Source: Halobacteriales archaeon QH_7_65_31
GTDB taxonomy: Archaea > Halobacteriota > Halobacteria > Halobacteriales > Haloarculaceae
DNA length: 64,000 bases
NCBI GenBank assembly: GCA_003021785.1
Contig: PXQU01000016.1
Coordinates: 460,407-524,406 of the forward strand
Direction: 5' to 3'
The notes under the pieces are model-generated. The model searched no databases and was not told the origin of the DNA. It saw nothing but the letters and a program-made list of their open reading frames with translations. Position numbers and translations under genes: made by a program. Below are positions 1-8,626 of this stretch, piece after piece (positions within the stretch are counted from its first letter, which is position 1; each line of letters starts with the position of its first letter).

Positions 1-1859
1 TGCCGGCGTTCACGGAGCGTCTCCAGCTCGTCGGTCAGCGATTCGGTATCGTCGCGAATCTCGGCTAACGACTCCACGCGGTCGATCTGCTCCTTGAGCG
101 TGGCGATCTCGCGGTTGAGCTCACCCATCCGCTCGCGTGCGGCGGCGGCCTGCTCGTCTGCCTCGTTCGCCGTCTCGCGTCTCGTCTCCGCCTGCGTCTC
201 CAGCTCCGTCGCCTCCTCGCGTAGCTCCTCGATACGCTCCGCCGTCTCGTCGACGCCGCGCTCGCGCTCCTCGACGAGCGTTTCGAGCTGATCGCGTTCC
301 TCGCGCAGTCGGTCGAGTTCGGCGGCGGCGTCGGCCAGCGACTCCGCTCGATCCAGCTCGGCTTCGCGCTCGTCGCGCCGGTCGCGGAGCTGTTCGAGCT
401 TCGTCTCCAGCCGCGCGACCGCCTCGCGGTCCTCGTCCACCGTCTCGACGTGGGGTGCACCGTCGACCGACTGTCCGCACTCGGGACACTTGCCGGCGTC
501 GAGTAGCTCCTCGGTCTCGGAGAGGGTCTCGCGTGCGCTCTGGAGCCTCGTCTCCGCCGCCGTGACCTCCTCGCGACACGCGGTCAGCTCCTCGGCGGCC
601 GACTCGCGGTGACGCTCGGTGTCGTCGGGACCGACGGGGGCGTCATCGAAGACGGCTTCCGTCTCCGCGATTCGCTCGTCGAGCGTCTCGATCTGTTCGC
701 GCGTCTCTGCGACCTCCTCGCGCGTCGATTCCAGCTCGGTTTCCAGCTCGGCGGCCGTCTCGCGCCGATCTGCTGTCTCGGATGCAAGCTCGTCGGCCCG
801 CTCGCGCGCGGTTTCGGCCTGACTGTCGTACCGCTGGATTTCGAGCCGCTGGTCGTTGATCCGGTCGTCCAGCGTCTCCCGTTCCTCGCGCAGCTCGTCG
901 AGCCGGGATGAGAGCGTCTCCCCGTCGATGTCGTCGGGCGATCCGTCGATGTCGGTCTCGGCGAGCAGCTCGGCGGCGGCGTCGCGTCGCTCCTCCCGGC
1001 GCTCGCGCGTCTCCGTCAACTGATCGCCGAGATCGCTGCGTTCGCGTTCAGCCTCGCGTATCTCTTTCGTCAGCGTCTCGATCTCGCGCTCGATCTCGGC
1101 TAACTCCTCGCGGCGCTGTTCGTACTCGTCGAGGATCTCCTGTGCGTCGTCGCGCGTCGTTTCGGCGCGGTCGCGGTTCTGCTCGTAGCGTTCGATCTGC
1201 TCGTGTACCTCGGCGAGATCGCCCTTCAGCGCGTTCAGCTGCTCGTGATACCCCTCTGCGTCTCGCTGTTCGATCTGTTCGTCGAGCTGCTTGAGCGCGC
1301 CGCGCTTGTCGTCGCGGACGCGGCCGATCCCGACGCGTGCGTCGGACGCTCGCTCCCGGTACGCCTCCAGCTTCCCCAACTGCAGGAGATCGTCGATCAT
1401 ATCCTGTCGCTGGCTCGGCGAGGCGTTGATGAGCTTGTTCACCTCTCCCTGCTGGACGTACGCGCAGTTGACGAACGCCGAGGCGTCCATCCGGAGCAGG
1501 TCGGTGACGGTGCTGCGAACGTCGCGTGCCCCTTCGATGGTCTCGTCCTCGCCCTCCAGGAGACAGGTCGTCGTCTGGACGCTGTCGCCCCGTCGCTTGA
1601 GCTCGCGTTCGATGCGGTAGCGGCCGCCGTCGTGGGCGAACCAGAGTTCGACGGACGCTTCCTCCGCGCCGATAGAGACCAGCTCGTCGAGCGTCTGGTC
1701 GAGTGCCCGGGCGCCGTAGAGGGCGAAGAAACACGCCTCAAGCAGGGAGGACTTCCCCGAGCCGTTCAGTCCGTGGATGACGGTCACGCCGGAGGAGAGA
1801 TCGACGTCGGTGTCGGCGTAACATTTGAAATTCGAGAGCCGCAGTCGCTCGAATCTCAC
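1..1859 (-). CDS. rad50: DNA double-strand break repair ATPase Rad50 (partial, C-terminal part outside the window)
   Basis: This is an SMC-like ATPase that works with Mre11 at DNA double-strand breaks. About 619 residues are present, starting from a GTG at 1859. That GTG overlaps the mre11 stop in a GTGA, so translation is probably coupled. The N-terminus holds the Walker A motif GLNGSGKSS in a typical Rad50 start. A zinc hook CPEC lies at residues 458-461 (about 477-488) in the middle of a long Glu/Arg-rich coiled coil. The second coiled-coil arm begins after the hook; the Walker B half lies beyond base 1. The frame is open throughout the visible part. Confidence 0.95.
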   Translation of the reverse strand, partial: MRFERLRLSNFKCYADTDVDLSSGVTVIHGLNGSGKSSLLEACFFALYGARALDQTLDELVSIGAEEASVELWFAHDGGRYRIERELKRRGDSVQTTTCLLEGEDETIEGARDVRSTVTDLLRMDASAFVNCAYVQQGEVNKLINASPSQRQDMIDDLLQLGKLEAYRERASDARVGIGRVRDDKRGALKQLDEQIEQRDAEGYHEQLNALKGDLAEVHEQIERYEQNRDRAETTRDDAQEILDEYEQRREELAEIEREIETLTKEIREAERERSDLGDQLTETRERREERRDAAAELLAETDIDGSPDDIDGETLSSRLDELREERETLDDRINDQRLEIQRYDSQAETARERADELASETADRRETAAELETELESTREEVAETREQIETLDERIAETEAVFDDAPVGPDDTERHRESAAEELTACREEVTAAETRLQSARETLSETEELLDAGKCPECGQSVDGAPHVETVDEDREAVARLETKLEQLRDRRDEREAELDRAESLADAAAELDRLREERDQLETLVEERERGVDETAERIEELREEATELETQAETRRETANEADEQAAAARERMGELNREIATLKEQIDRVESLAEIRDDTESLTDELETLRERR

Positions 1860-3142
1860 TGGAACTCACCCATCGAGGCCTGTCCGTCGGTTTCGGCACG
1901 CTCCGGCGCTGTCGGCTCGTTTGCCGACTCGTCTATTTCGTCTGTCTCTCCCGGCTCGTTCGATTCACCCGACTCGCCCGATTCACCCGACTCGTCTGGC
2001 CTATCGCCGGCTGCGTCCGAGGCCGCCTCCAGCTCGCCGTCGGCGACGAGGTCGGCGACCCGCGACTCCACCGTGCCGGCGACGTTCGAATCGGCCAGCT
2101 TCGAGGCGCGAACCGTCTCGTCGATCTCGCGGGCCGTCGCGGACAGCTCCATCCCGCGAAGCCGCTCCTCGACGGCGTCGTCCGGGTCGGCGAAGGACAC
2201 GTCGAGGTCGGTCGTCGATTCGGCGTACTCGCGGCGATCGCGGACGCGGGCGGTGAGCGCACCGCGTTCGGCGATGAACGACTCTACGCGTGCGGGGGCG
2301 ACCTCGTCTCCCTCTCCTTCGATAGAGACGATGACGACCGCGTCGTCGAGCTCGTGTTGGGCCACCTGCTCGCGCACCCGGTCGAGTCCCTCTCCCGATC
2401 CGAGATCGACGGTGACGAAGACGAACTCGCGGGTTGGGATGCCGCGCCGGGAGAGCCGTGCCGCGCCGTCGACGAACTCGACGATGTTGTAGCCGCGCTC
2501 GGTCTCCTCGCCGGCAGAGGCCCGCTCGGTTGAGCCACAGTACGTGACCCAACAGCCGTCTATCTCGGTGCGCTCGGGGCTGTGCTCGTCACCGAGCAGG
2601 AAGGCGTCGAACGCGACGTTCGCCGCATCGAGCACCGTCTCGGCGTCCCACTCGACGTTGCCGTAGTCGGGGACGAGCGGCTCGAACAGGCCGTGCGAGA
2701 CGAGCGCGGAGTGGTCGGCGTCGTGCGGCTCGAACTCGTACTTGAGCTCGTCGCGCTTCGATCGCGGGACGAAATCGAGCCCGTAGAAGGCCGTGTCACC
2801 GACGACGGTCGGCGTCTCGTCCAGCCGGGTGACCAGCCCCATCGACCCGAACAGATCGAGCCACTGGCCGTCGCGGGTGGTCTCGTGGTTGCCGACGACA
2901 GCGAGAAACGGAACGTCGGCGTCGTCCAGCGTCCGAAGCACGTCGATCGTCCCGAGCAGATCGGCCAACTCCGGCTTGCGGTCGTGAAACAGGTCGCCGG
3001 CGTGGACGACGGCGTCCACCTCGTCCTCGACGGCGTCGTCGGCGACGCGCTGGAACGCGTCGAGGAAATCCTGTCGCCGCTCCGGCAGATGGTACTGTCG
3101 GTAGCCGAGATGGGTGTCGCCCGTGTGTATCACCCGTGTCAT
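1856..3142 (-). CDS. mre11: Mre11 nuclease/phosphoesterase
   Basis: Manganese-dependent nuclease of the Mre11-Rad50 complex. The metallophosphoesterase motifs are visible in order: GDTHLGY near the N-terminus, HAGDLFHDRKP at about residue 48, and GNHE at about residue 84. I place the start at ATG 3142 (MTRVIHTGDTHLGY). An in-frame upstream start at 3169 would add nine residues not expected for the family. The C-terminal tail is acidic and contains a short GES repeat encoded by an 18-nt direct repeat near 1962-1998, probably a flexible halophilic linker. It is the first gene of the mre11-rad50 operon. Confidence 0.95.
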   Translation of the reverse strand: MTRVIHTGDTHLGYRQYHLPERRQDFLDAFQRVADDAVEDEVDAVVHAGDLFHDRKPELADLLGTIDVLRTLDDADVPFLAVVGNHETTRDGQWLDLFGSMGLVTRLDETPTVVGDTAFYGLDFVPRSKRDELKYEFEPHDADHSALVSHGLFEPLVPDYGNVEWDAETVLDAANVAFDAFLLGDEHSPERTEIDGCWVTYCGSTERASAGEETERGYNIVEFVDGAARLSRRGIPTREFVFVTVDLGSGEGLDRVREQVAQHELDDAVVIVSIEGEGDEVAPARVESFIAERGALTARVRDRREYAESTTDLDVSFADPDDAVEERLRGMELSATAREIDETVRASKLADSNVAGTVESRVADLVADGELEAASDAAGDRPDESGESGESGESNEPGETDEIDESANEPTAPERAETDGQASMGEFQ

Positions 3143-3216
3143 GATTTCTGCTTCTGTCTCGCCCGACATAGGGGTGTCGCGACCGGGGTGAAACTGGAGC
3201 GAACCGCGTCGGGTGA

Positions 3217-3222
3217 CTTATG
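3217..3222 (+). promoter_or_regulatory. TATA-like box for the Nudix gene
   Basis: The CTTATG element is centred about 26 nt before the ATG at 3246, the spacing expected for a leaderless haloarchaeal transcript. It supports the chosen start. Confidence 0.45.
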
Positions 3223-3245
3223 TCTCGGCCACACCACTGGGAGGT

Positions 3246-3851
3246 ATGGACCTCTCGCTCGACGCCGTCGCCGCCCACGCCCCCGTGACGGCGATGGAGG
3301 GGACGCGAGCGGCCGCCGTCGTCGTTCCGATCGTCGAACGCGGCGGGCGAGAGCAACTGCTATTCATCAAGAAAGCAGAGCATCTCGGTGACCACGCCGG
3401 TCAGATGTCCTTTCCGGGGGGTGGCCGCGAACCGGCAGACGATGACCTCTACGCGACCGCGCTCCGGGAGGCGCGCGAGGAGGTCAGCATGGACACCGAC
3501 GCCGTCGAACACGTCGGTCGGCTGGACGATATCGCGACCGTCTCCGGATACGCCGTCCGACCGTTCGTCGTTCGCACCCCTGATCAAGAGTGGATACCCG
3601 ACGATCGCGAGGTCGCAGAGATCGTCGCGCTCTCGCTCGACGCGCTCACCGACCGCGCCAACTACGAGAGCGAACGGCGCGACCATCCGCAGTACGGCGA
3701 CGTTCGGCTCCACTTCTTCCACGTCGGCGACTACACCGTCTGGGGGGCGACGGGCCGGATGCTCGTGCAGTTCCTCGAACTCGCGACCGGGTGGCGTTCC
3801 CCGGCGGAGCCGGATCGGGTCGTCGACCCCGACGCCGAGTTTCCTGTCTGA
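3246..3851 (+). CDS. Nudix hydrolase, CoA-pyrophosphatase (NudL) type
   Basis: Protein of 201 residues that probably cleaves a nucleoside-diphosphate-linked substrate such as CoA. The signature around residues 58-82 has FPGGG, then E and the REAREEV core of the Nudix box. Its spacing (ALREAREEV preceded by FPGGxxEPxDxxL) matches the NudL-like branch rather than MutT. The start ATG 3246 is supported by the TATA spacing. Substrate is inferred from the family only. It is divergent from mre11. Confidence 0.85.
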   Translation: MDLSLDAVAAHAPVTAMEGTRAAAVVVPIVERGGREQLLFIKKAEHLGDHAGQMSFPGGGREPADDDLYATALREAREEVSMDTDAVEHVGRLDDIATVSGYAVRPFVVRTPDQEWIPDDREVAEIVALSLDALTDRANYESERRDHPQYGDVRLHFFHVGDYTVWGATGRMLVQFLELATGWRSPAEPDRVVDPDAEFPV

Positions 3852-3860
3852 GACGACGAG

Positions 3861-3867
3861 CTTTACC
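3861..3867 (+). promoter_or_regulatory. TATA-like box upstream of the HD gene and its leader ORF
   Basis: CTTTACC is centred about 27 nt before an ATG at 3891 that opens an 11-codon ORF, and about 59 nt before the HD-protein ATG at 3923. Confidence 0.4.
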
Positions 3868-3890
3868 GAACGCCGTCCGAACGGTGGGTA

Positions 3891-3926
3891 ATGAACACAG
3901 TCACACCACCGGAGCGAGTCCGATGA
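3891..3926 (+). other. Candidate 11-residue leader ORF (uORF)
   Basis: ATG at 3891 reads MNTVTPPERVR and then TGA at 3924-3926. The stop overlaps the ATG of the HD gene as ATGA. The uORF start is at leaderless distance from the TATA-like box, so translation of the downstream gene could be coupled to it. The alternative is that the HD protein begins at an in-frame GTG (3884) and this ORF is incidental. Confidence 0.35.
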
Positions 3927-5140
3927 GCAGCGTCAAAGACTCCGTCCACGACCACATCACCGTCACGGGCGTCACGGAGGACCTCCTCGACACGCCGGCG
4001 CTCCAGCGGCTCCGCCGCATCGCACAGCTGGGGACCGCCTCGTTCGTGTATCCGAGCGCGAACCACACCCGGTTCGAGCACTCGCTCGGCGTCTACCACC
4101 TCGCGAACGAGGCGCTCGGTCATCTCGGTATCGAAGGGCCACAGGCCGAACGGGTCCGTGCGGCTGCGCTCCTCCACGACATCGGCCACACCCCGTTCTC
4201 GCACAACACCGAGCGCGTCCTCGAACGCGAGGCCGGCAAGTCACACGACGACGTCCACGATCTCATCCGCGGCAGTGCCATCGAGCGCGTGCTCGTGAGC
4301 CACGACATCGACCCCGATCGCGTGGCCGATCTCATCGCCGGTGAGGGTGAGCTCGGCCAGCTCGTCTCGGGGGAGCTCGACGTCGATCGGATGGATTACC
4401 TCGTGCGGGACGCCCACCACACCGGCGTACCGTACGGCACGATCGACCACGGTAGACTGGTTCGCGAGCTCCGACTCGTCGGCGGCGAGCTCGTTCTCGC
4501 GGAGGGGAACGTTCAGTCGGCCGAGTCGCTGCTGCTCGCGCGGGCACTCATGAACCCGACCGTCTACTCGCACCACGTCGCCCGCATCTCGAAGGCGATG
4601 TTGCGGCGGGCGACCGACGAACTCGTCGGCGAGGTCCCGGTCGAGACGTTCCGCCGCTGGGACGACTACGAGCTGATGGTGGCGCTGCGTGAGGATCCAG
4701 AAACGCGTGAGTACGCCCGTCGGCTCGACGAGCGCGATCTGTTCAAGCGAGCGGTGTGGGCGGAGTACACCGACGTGCCGGACGAGTTCATCACCGCCGA
4801 TATCGAACAGCGACGGGAGTGGGAGCGCGATATCGCTGCCAGCGCGGGCGTCTCGGCCGACGACGTGATCCTCGACGTGCCCGGAGAGCCGAGCATGACG
4901 GAATCGAGCACGCAGGTCGTCGTCAACGGAGAGGTGCGCGAGCTCGGGACGCAGTCGACGCTCGTGAGCGCACTCCGAACCGTCCAGCGCGAGCAGTGGC
5001 GGCTCGGCGTCTACGCGCCCGCCGACGAGACCGACGCGGTCGGCGTCGCCGCCGAGGACGTGCTCGGGCTCGATCTGGACGCGCTCGTGGTCGACGTTCG
5101 ACAGGGACTCCACCAGACGCTCGACGAGTACGGCGTGTGA
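3923..5140 (+). CDS. HD-domain phosphohydrolase (dNTPase/SAMHD1-like)
   Basis: Metal-dependent phosphohydrolase of 405 residues. The HD signature is clear: HTRFEHSLGVYHL supplies the first His and LLHDIGHTPFSH the HD pair, with a later SGELDVDRMDYLVRDAHHTG giving the distal Asp. This arrangement matches archaeal relatives of dGTPase and SAMHD1, so deoxynucleotide triphosphate hydrolysis is a reasonable but unproven role. The start is taken at ATG 3923. An in-frame GTG at 3884 would add 13 residues. Confidence 0.85.
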   Translation: MSSVKDSVHDHITVTGVTEDLLDTPALQRLRRIAQLGTASFVYPSANHTRFEHSLGVYHLANEALGHLGIEGPQAERVRAAALLHDIGHTPFSHNTERVLEREAGKSHDDVHDLIRGSAIERVLVSHDIDPDRVADLIAGEGELGQLVSGELDVDRMDYLVRDAHHTGVPYGTIDHGRLVRELRLVGGELVLAEGNVQSAESLLLARALMNPTVYSHHVARISKAMLRRATDELVGEVPVETFRRWDDYELMVALREDPETREYARRLDERDLFKRAVWAEYTDVPDEFITADIEQRREWERDIAASAGVSADDVILDVPGEPSMTESSTQVVVNGEVRELGTQSTLVSALRTVQREQWRLGVYAPADETDAVGVAAEDVLGLDLDALVVDVRQGLHQTLDEYGV

Positions 5141-5221
5141 CTCAGCGGTCCGGGCGAAGAGGCGTCCGATCGGCGGGTACGAGCTGTGTTCGGAACGCGG
5201 TTCTCTGCGCGCGTCTCGCGG

Positions 5222-6142
5222 CTACTCACGCGGTCGGAGATGCTCACAGTCGCCCGCAGTGACCCGACGGGTATCGCTGTCGGTCTCCACGACGAGCGTG
5301 CCGGGAAACTCGATCCCGACGGCCTCACCCTCGATCTGCTCGCGAGGCGTCTCGACGCGAACCTGCTGGCCGATGGTCACCGTTCGGTCACGCCACGCCG
5401 GCACGATCGACTCCACGTCGTCGGTCAGCTCGGCGAACCGATCGACGATGCTCGCGAGAAAGCTCCGGCGCGTCACCGGCTCGGCTTCGGCCCGAATGCT
5501 CGTGCCCCGCGGAAGCTCGGTGTGCTCGACGTTGGCGTTCACGCCGATCCCGACGACGAGCCACGAAACCCGGTCGGCCTCTCCCTCCATCTCGGTGAGG
5601 ATCCCCGCGAGCTTTCGCCCGCTCACCTGCACGTCGTTGGGCCACTTGATGCCGGCATCGACGCCGACCGCGCGGGCCGCGTCGGTGACGGCGACCGCCG
5701 CCGCGAGCGTGTAGACCGGTGCGTGCGCCGGTGGCACGTCGGGCCGGACGAGCAGCGATGCGTAGATCCCACCCGTAGGTGAGGACCACTCGCGGTCGAG
5801 CCGGCCACGGCCGCCGGTCTGCTGGCGTGCGACCACGACCAGCTCTCCGGCCCCGTCGGCCGCGCGGTCGCGAGCTGTCGCGTTCGTTGAGGCGAGTTCG
5901 TCGTGAAACGCGACCTCGAAGTCGGTATCGAGTTCGTGTTCGATCGCCGCGCCGCCGTACTCTGGTACGCCGGTGAGCGCGTAGCCGTCGTCCGTATCGC
6001 GGATCTCGAAGCCGGCGTCCCGGAGCGTCTCGACGTGGCTCCAGACGGCGGCCCGCGAGACACCGAGATCGGTTGCCAGCGCCGGCCCGGAGACCGGACC
6101 GTCGGTCAGCCGGTCGAGAATCAGTGCGCGCGTCTCCTGCAT
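5222..6142 (-). CDS. birA: Biotin--[acetyl-CoA-carboxylase] ligase, BirA type
   Basis: Attaches biotin to biotin-dependent carboxylases. Residues 1-60 form a winged helix (SRAAVWSHVETLRDAGFEI) typical of bifunctional BirA repressor-ligases. The ligase domain follows, with GRGRLDREWSSPTGG for the biotinyl-5'-AMP loop and GIKWPNDVQVSGRKLAGIL for substrate binding. The start ATG 6142 begins MQETRALILDRL; longer in-frame readings add only low-complexity sequence. The N-terminal DNA-binding domain suggests it may also regulate biotin genes; none are adjacent. Confidence 0.93.
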   Translation of the reverse strand: MQETRALILDRLTDGPVSGPALATDLGVSRAAVWSHVETLRDAGFEIRDTDDGYALTGVPEYGGAAIEHELDTDFEVAFHDELASTNATARDRAADGAGELVVVARQQTGGRGRLDREWSSPTGGIYASLLVRPDVPPAHAPVYTLAAAVAVTDAARAVGVDAGIKWPNDVQVSGRKLAGILTEMEGEADRVSWLVVGIGVNANVEHTELPRGTSIRAEAEPVTRRSFLASIVDRFAELTDDVESIVPAWRDRTVTIGQQVRVETPREQIEGEAVGIEFPGTLVVETDSDTRRVTAGDCEHLRPRE

Positions 6143-6176
6143 ACGTCGAGTCGGCTCCGAGGGTGCTTCAGCCTTG

Positions 6177-6425
6177 TCAGGCCGGTCGGACGAACACCCA
6201 CCCGAAGAGAGCGAGCGCAAGCCCGGCGGCGAGACCAGTCGTGACACCGAGCCGCGGCTCGCCGATGGAGATGCCGAAGGCGGTAGAGACGAGCAGCCCG
6301 GCGAGAAAGAAGACGCCAGCGCGACTCGCTCCGGTGTCGAGAAGCCCCACGGATGCGTATCGAGTGTGGTACGTGTCGAGTGCGAGCGAGAAGGGAGTCA
6401 GCTGTCGCCGGTCTTCCCCTGCCAC
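6177..6425 (-). CDS. Small two-helix membrane protein
   Basis: 82 residues from a GTG at 6425, with two predicted membrane segments near residues 34-55 and 59-78. It follows rpl37e and overlaps its last 28 bases. The true start could be the downstream GTG near 6350, which would avoid the overlap and still keep both helices. No known family is recognised. Position behind lsm-rpl37e suggests co-transcription. Confidence 0.55.
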   Translation of the reverse strand: MAGEDRRQLTPFSLALDTYHTRYASVGLLDTGASRAGVFFLAGLLVSTAFGISIGEPRLGVTTGLAAGLALALFGWVFVRPA

Positions 6426-6574
6426 TCGTAGGAACGGCGGCTGGCGGACTCACCGAAGCCACACGACGAGCAGACTTTCTTCCGGCTGTGGTACGACTTC
6501 TCGCCACAGCGGCGGCATTTCACGTGGGTCGTCTTGTTCTTCTTCCCTTGAGTGGGTGTACCTGCGCCGGTCAT
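6398..6574 (-). CDS. rpl37e: 50S ribosomal protein L37e
   Basis: 58-residue zinc-ribbon ribosomal protein. The sequence begins [20 protein letters not shown] and has the two CxxC pairs (CRRCG and CSSCG) followed by a basic tail ending EWQGKTGDS, as in archaeal L37e. Its ATG overlaps the stop of the upstream LSm gene in an ATGA, a widespread archaeal arrangement. Confidence 0.96.
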   Translation of the reverse strand: MTGAGTPTQGKKNKTTHVKCRRCGEKSYHSRKKVCSSCGFGESASRRSYEWQGKTGDS

Positions 6575-6753
6575 GGTTGGATCGAAACGACGTTGTCACC
6601 GCGGATAATCGTTGTGTTCTCGTCGTCGAGCACGAGATTCATGTGCTGGTCGTAGCCGGTGAGTTCTCCGTCGACGGTCTCTCCGCCCTTCAGCGTCACC
6701 GTTACCTCCTCACCGAGTGTCGTCTCCAGTACGTCGAGCGGTCGGTCGGTCAT
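6571..6753 (-). CDS. LSm (Sm-like) RNA-binding protein
   Basis: 60-residue Sm-fold protein that forms ring oligomers binding U-rich RNA. The Sm1 motif ([20 protein letters not shown]) and Sm2 motif ([10 protein letters not shown]) are both present. It is the first gene of the lsm-rpl37e unit and is probably leaderless, with TTTAAA about 27 nt upstream. Confidence 0.95.
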   Translation of the reverse strand: MTDRPLDVLETTLGEEVTVTLKGGETVDGELTGYDQHMNLVLDDENTTIIRGDNVVSIQP

Positions 6754-6776
6754 ATCATAACGGATAGGCGGTCAGG

Positions 6777-6782
6777 TTTAAA
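6777..6782 (-). promoter_or_regulatory. TATA box of the lsm-rpl37e operon
   Basis: TTTAAA is centred 26-27 nt upstream of the LSm ATG at 6753, which predicts a leaderless transcript. Confidence 0.6.
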
Positions 6783-6874
6783 CACACCGGGATCTACCGA
6801 CGGACGACCGAGTCGAGCCGCGCAGTCGCGATCACAAGCGCCGGTCGAACGGACGCGACGCTTCGAGCGGCCAC

Positions 6875-6881
6875 TTTATTA
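6875..6881 (+). promoter_or_regulatory. TATA-like box of the histidine kinase gene
   Basis: TTTATTA is centred 27 nt before the GTG at 6905. This supports that GTG, rather than the internal ATG at 6935, as the start. Confidence 0.5.
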
Positions 6882-6904
6882 CGGTTCGTGCTATGTAGCT
6901 CACT

Positions 6905-8626
6905 GTGGATCCGGTCTTCGATACCGCGGCGCTCATGCACCCGTACACGGTGCTCGCCGCGCTCGCTGTCGTCGTCGGTCTGCTCGCGATACTGCTCGTC
7001 GCACAGCTCGACAGCAGACCGCAGACGCGGTGTTACCTCCTGTACGCGACCGTCCACACCGTCGGCACGGCCGCGCTGTTGGCCGAGATGGTCGTCGCGA
7101 GTCCGGCGCTCAAACAGCTGTTCGATCTGACGACGTATCTGTTCAGCAGCGCGCTCGGGCCGGTCGCGCTGTTGTACTTCGCGCTGGTCTACTGTGACCG
7201 GACCGACTTGTTGGCCCGGACGTGGGTCAAAGCGGTGCTCGTCGCCACGCCGGTCGTGCTGTTCGTCACGCCGCTGCTCGATCAGCTCGTCCGGTCTGCA
7301 CACGTCGTCGCCGGCCCGTCTATGCTCGTCGAGAGCGGACCGATCGAGGTGTACGACGCGGCGACAGAGCCCGTCGGCTACCTGTTCGGCGTGTACGTCG
7401 TCGGTCTCTCGACGTACAGTATGTGGCTGCTCATCGACTACTACCGCGGTCAGTCGGGACGCCTCCTGCGACAGGGGTACGTCCTGATCGCGGGGTACGT
7501 CCCGGCTCTGGTGTTGATTTTGGTCGGTATCTTCGGGCTTCACCCGTTTCCCCACGTCCCGATCGAGGTGTTAGGGTTCGCTACGGGCGTCCCGTTCGTC
7601 CTGTGGGCGCTGTTCGGCTACGATATGTTCGGCACAGTTCCGGTCGCTCATCGTCGGGTGGTCGAAGGGCTCGACGACGGCGTCGTCGTCACCGACCCCG
7701 ACGGCGTGGTGCTGGACGTGAACGGGCGGCTCGCCGAGCAGCTCGGTGTCGATCCGGACGACGCGGTCGGACGGCAGGCGACGACGGTGTTCGCCGACAC
7801 GCCGTTCGAGCCGCCCGCTGCTGGACAGGCGGAGACGCGCGTACACGTCGATCTCGACGGGGAGACGAGACAGTTCTCCGTCTCGCAGTCGCCACTCACC
7901 GACGGACGGGACAGACGCGTCGGGACCGCGACGGTGTACAGCGACGTGACCGAACAGCGACGGCGCGAACAGGAGCTGAAGCGACAGAACGAGCGGCTCG
8001 ATCAGTTCGCCGACACGCTCGCACACGATCTCCGCACGCCGCTCGCGACGGCGCGAGCCTACGCCAGCGAGCTGGAACGCGAGTACGACGAGCCCGACGC
8101 CGAGCAGGTGCTCCGATCGCTCGACCGGATGAACACGATGGTAGACGATATACTCACGCAGGCCCGTGAGGGCGCGACCGTCACGGACTCCGAATCGGTG
8201 TCGCTCGCAGAGCTGGCGCGAAGCTCGTGGGAGCAGCTCGATACGCAGGACGCACAGCTCCGCATCGACGGTGCACGGACGATCGAAGCCGATCCGCCCC
8301 GGCTCCGTCGCCTCTTCGAGAACGCCTATCGGAACGCGGTCGAACACGCCGGCGGAGACGCGACGATCACGGTGACCGTCGGCTCCGACGAGTTCGCTGT
8401 CACCGACGACGGGCCGGGGATTCCAGCGCCGGAACGCCGAAAGGCGTTCGAGTCCGGCTACACGACCCGATCGACGAACACCGGGTTCGGTCTCTCGATC
8501 ATCGCCGAGATCGCCCGCGCCCACGGGTGGCGAGCGGTGATCAGCGAGTCAGCGAGCGGCGGCACGGCGGTCCGTATCGTCACGAACCCGCGCGTCTCGA
8601 TCATCGACGGCGAGGTCGTCGGCTGA
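6905..8626 (+). CDS. Membrane sensor histidine kinase (7TM-PAS-HisKA-HATPase)
   Basis: 573-residue two-component sensor. About seven membrane segments fill residues 10-240 (the histidine-kinase N-terminal 7TM module). A PAS domain follows at about 245-350, then the phosphoacceptor H-box DTLAHDLRTPLA near residue 374. The ATPase domain has N-box LFENAYRNAVEHAG, G1 DDGPGIP and G2 TGFGLSI. All catalytic motifs are intact. There is no response regulator nearby, so it is an orphan kinase; its signal is unknown. Its stop abuts the convergent peptidase stop with no gap. Confidence 0.92.
   Translation: MDPVFDTAALMHPYTVLAALAVVVGLLAILLVAQLDSRPQTRCYLLYATVHTVGTAALLAEMVVASPALKQLFDLTTYLFSSALGPVALLYFALVYCDRTDLLARTWVKAVLVATPVVLFVTPLLDQLVRSAHVVAGPSMLVESGPIEVYDAATEPVGYLFGVYVVGLSTYSMWLLIDYYRGQSGRLLRQGYVLIAGYVPALVLILVGIFGLHPFPHVPIEVLGFATGVPFVLWALFGYDMFGTVPVAHRRVVEGLDDGVVVTDPDGVVLDVNGRLAEQLGVDPDDAVGRQATTVFADTPFEPPAAGQAETRVHVDLDGETRQFSVSQSPLTDGRDRRVGTATVYSDVTEQRRREQELKRQNERLDQFADTLAHDLRTPLATARAYASELEREYDEPDAEQVLRSLDRMNTMVDDILTQAREGATVTDSESVSLAELARSSWEQLDTQDAQLRIDGARTIEADPPRLRRLFENAYRNAVEHAGGDATITVTVGSDEFAVTDDGPGIPAPERRKAFESGYTTRSTNTGFGLSIIAEIARAHGWRAVISESASGGTAVRIVTNPRVSIIDGEVVG

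Noticed and set aside
1962-1998. Short tandem repeat in the mre11 tail as a mobile or regulatory repeat
   Set aside because: Simple in-frame repeat coding a GES linker; common in halophilic proteins.
1203-2492. Long open frame of 429 codons on the plus strand across rad50/mre11
   Set aside because: High-GC shadow of the minus-strand genes. Composition is unlike a real protein and there is no motif.
4241-5113. 290-codon minus-strand frame over the HD gene
   Set aside because: Antisense shadow; the plus strand has clear HD motifs.
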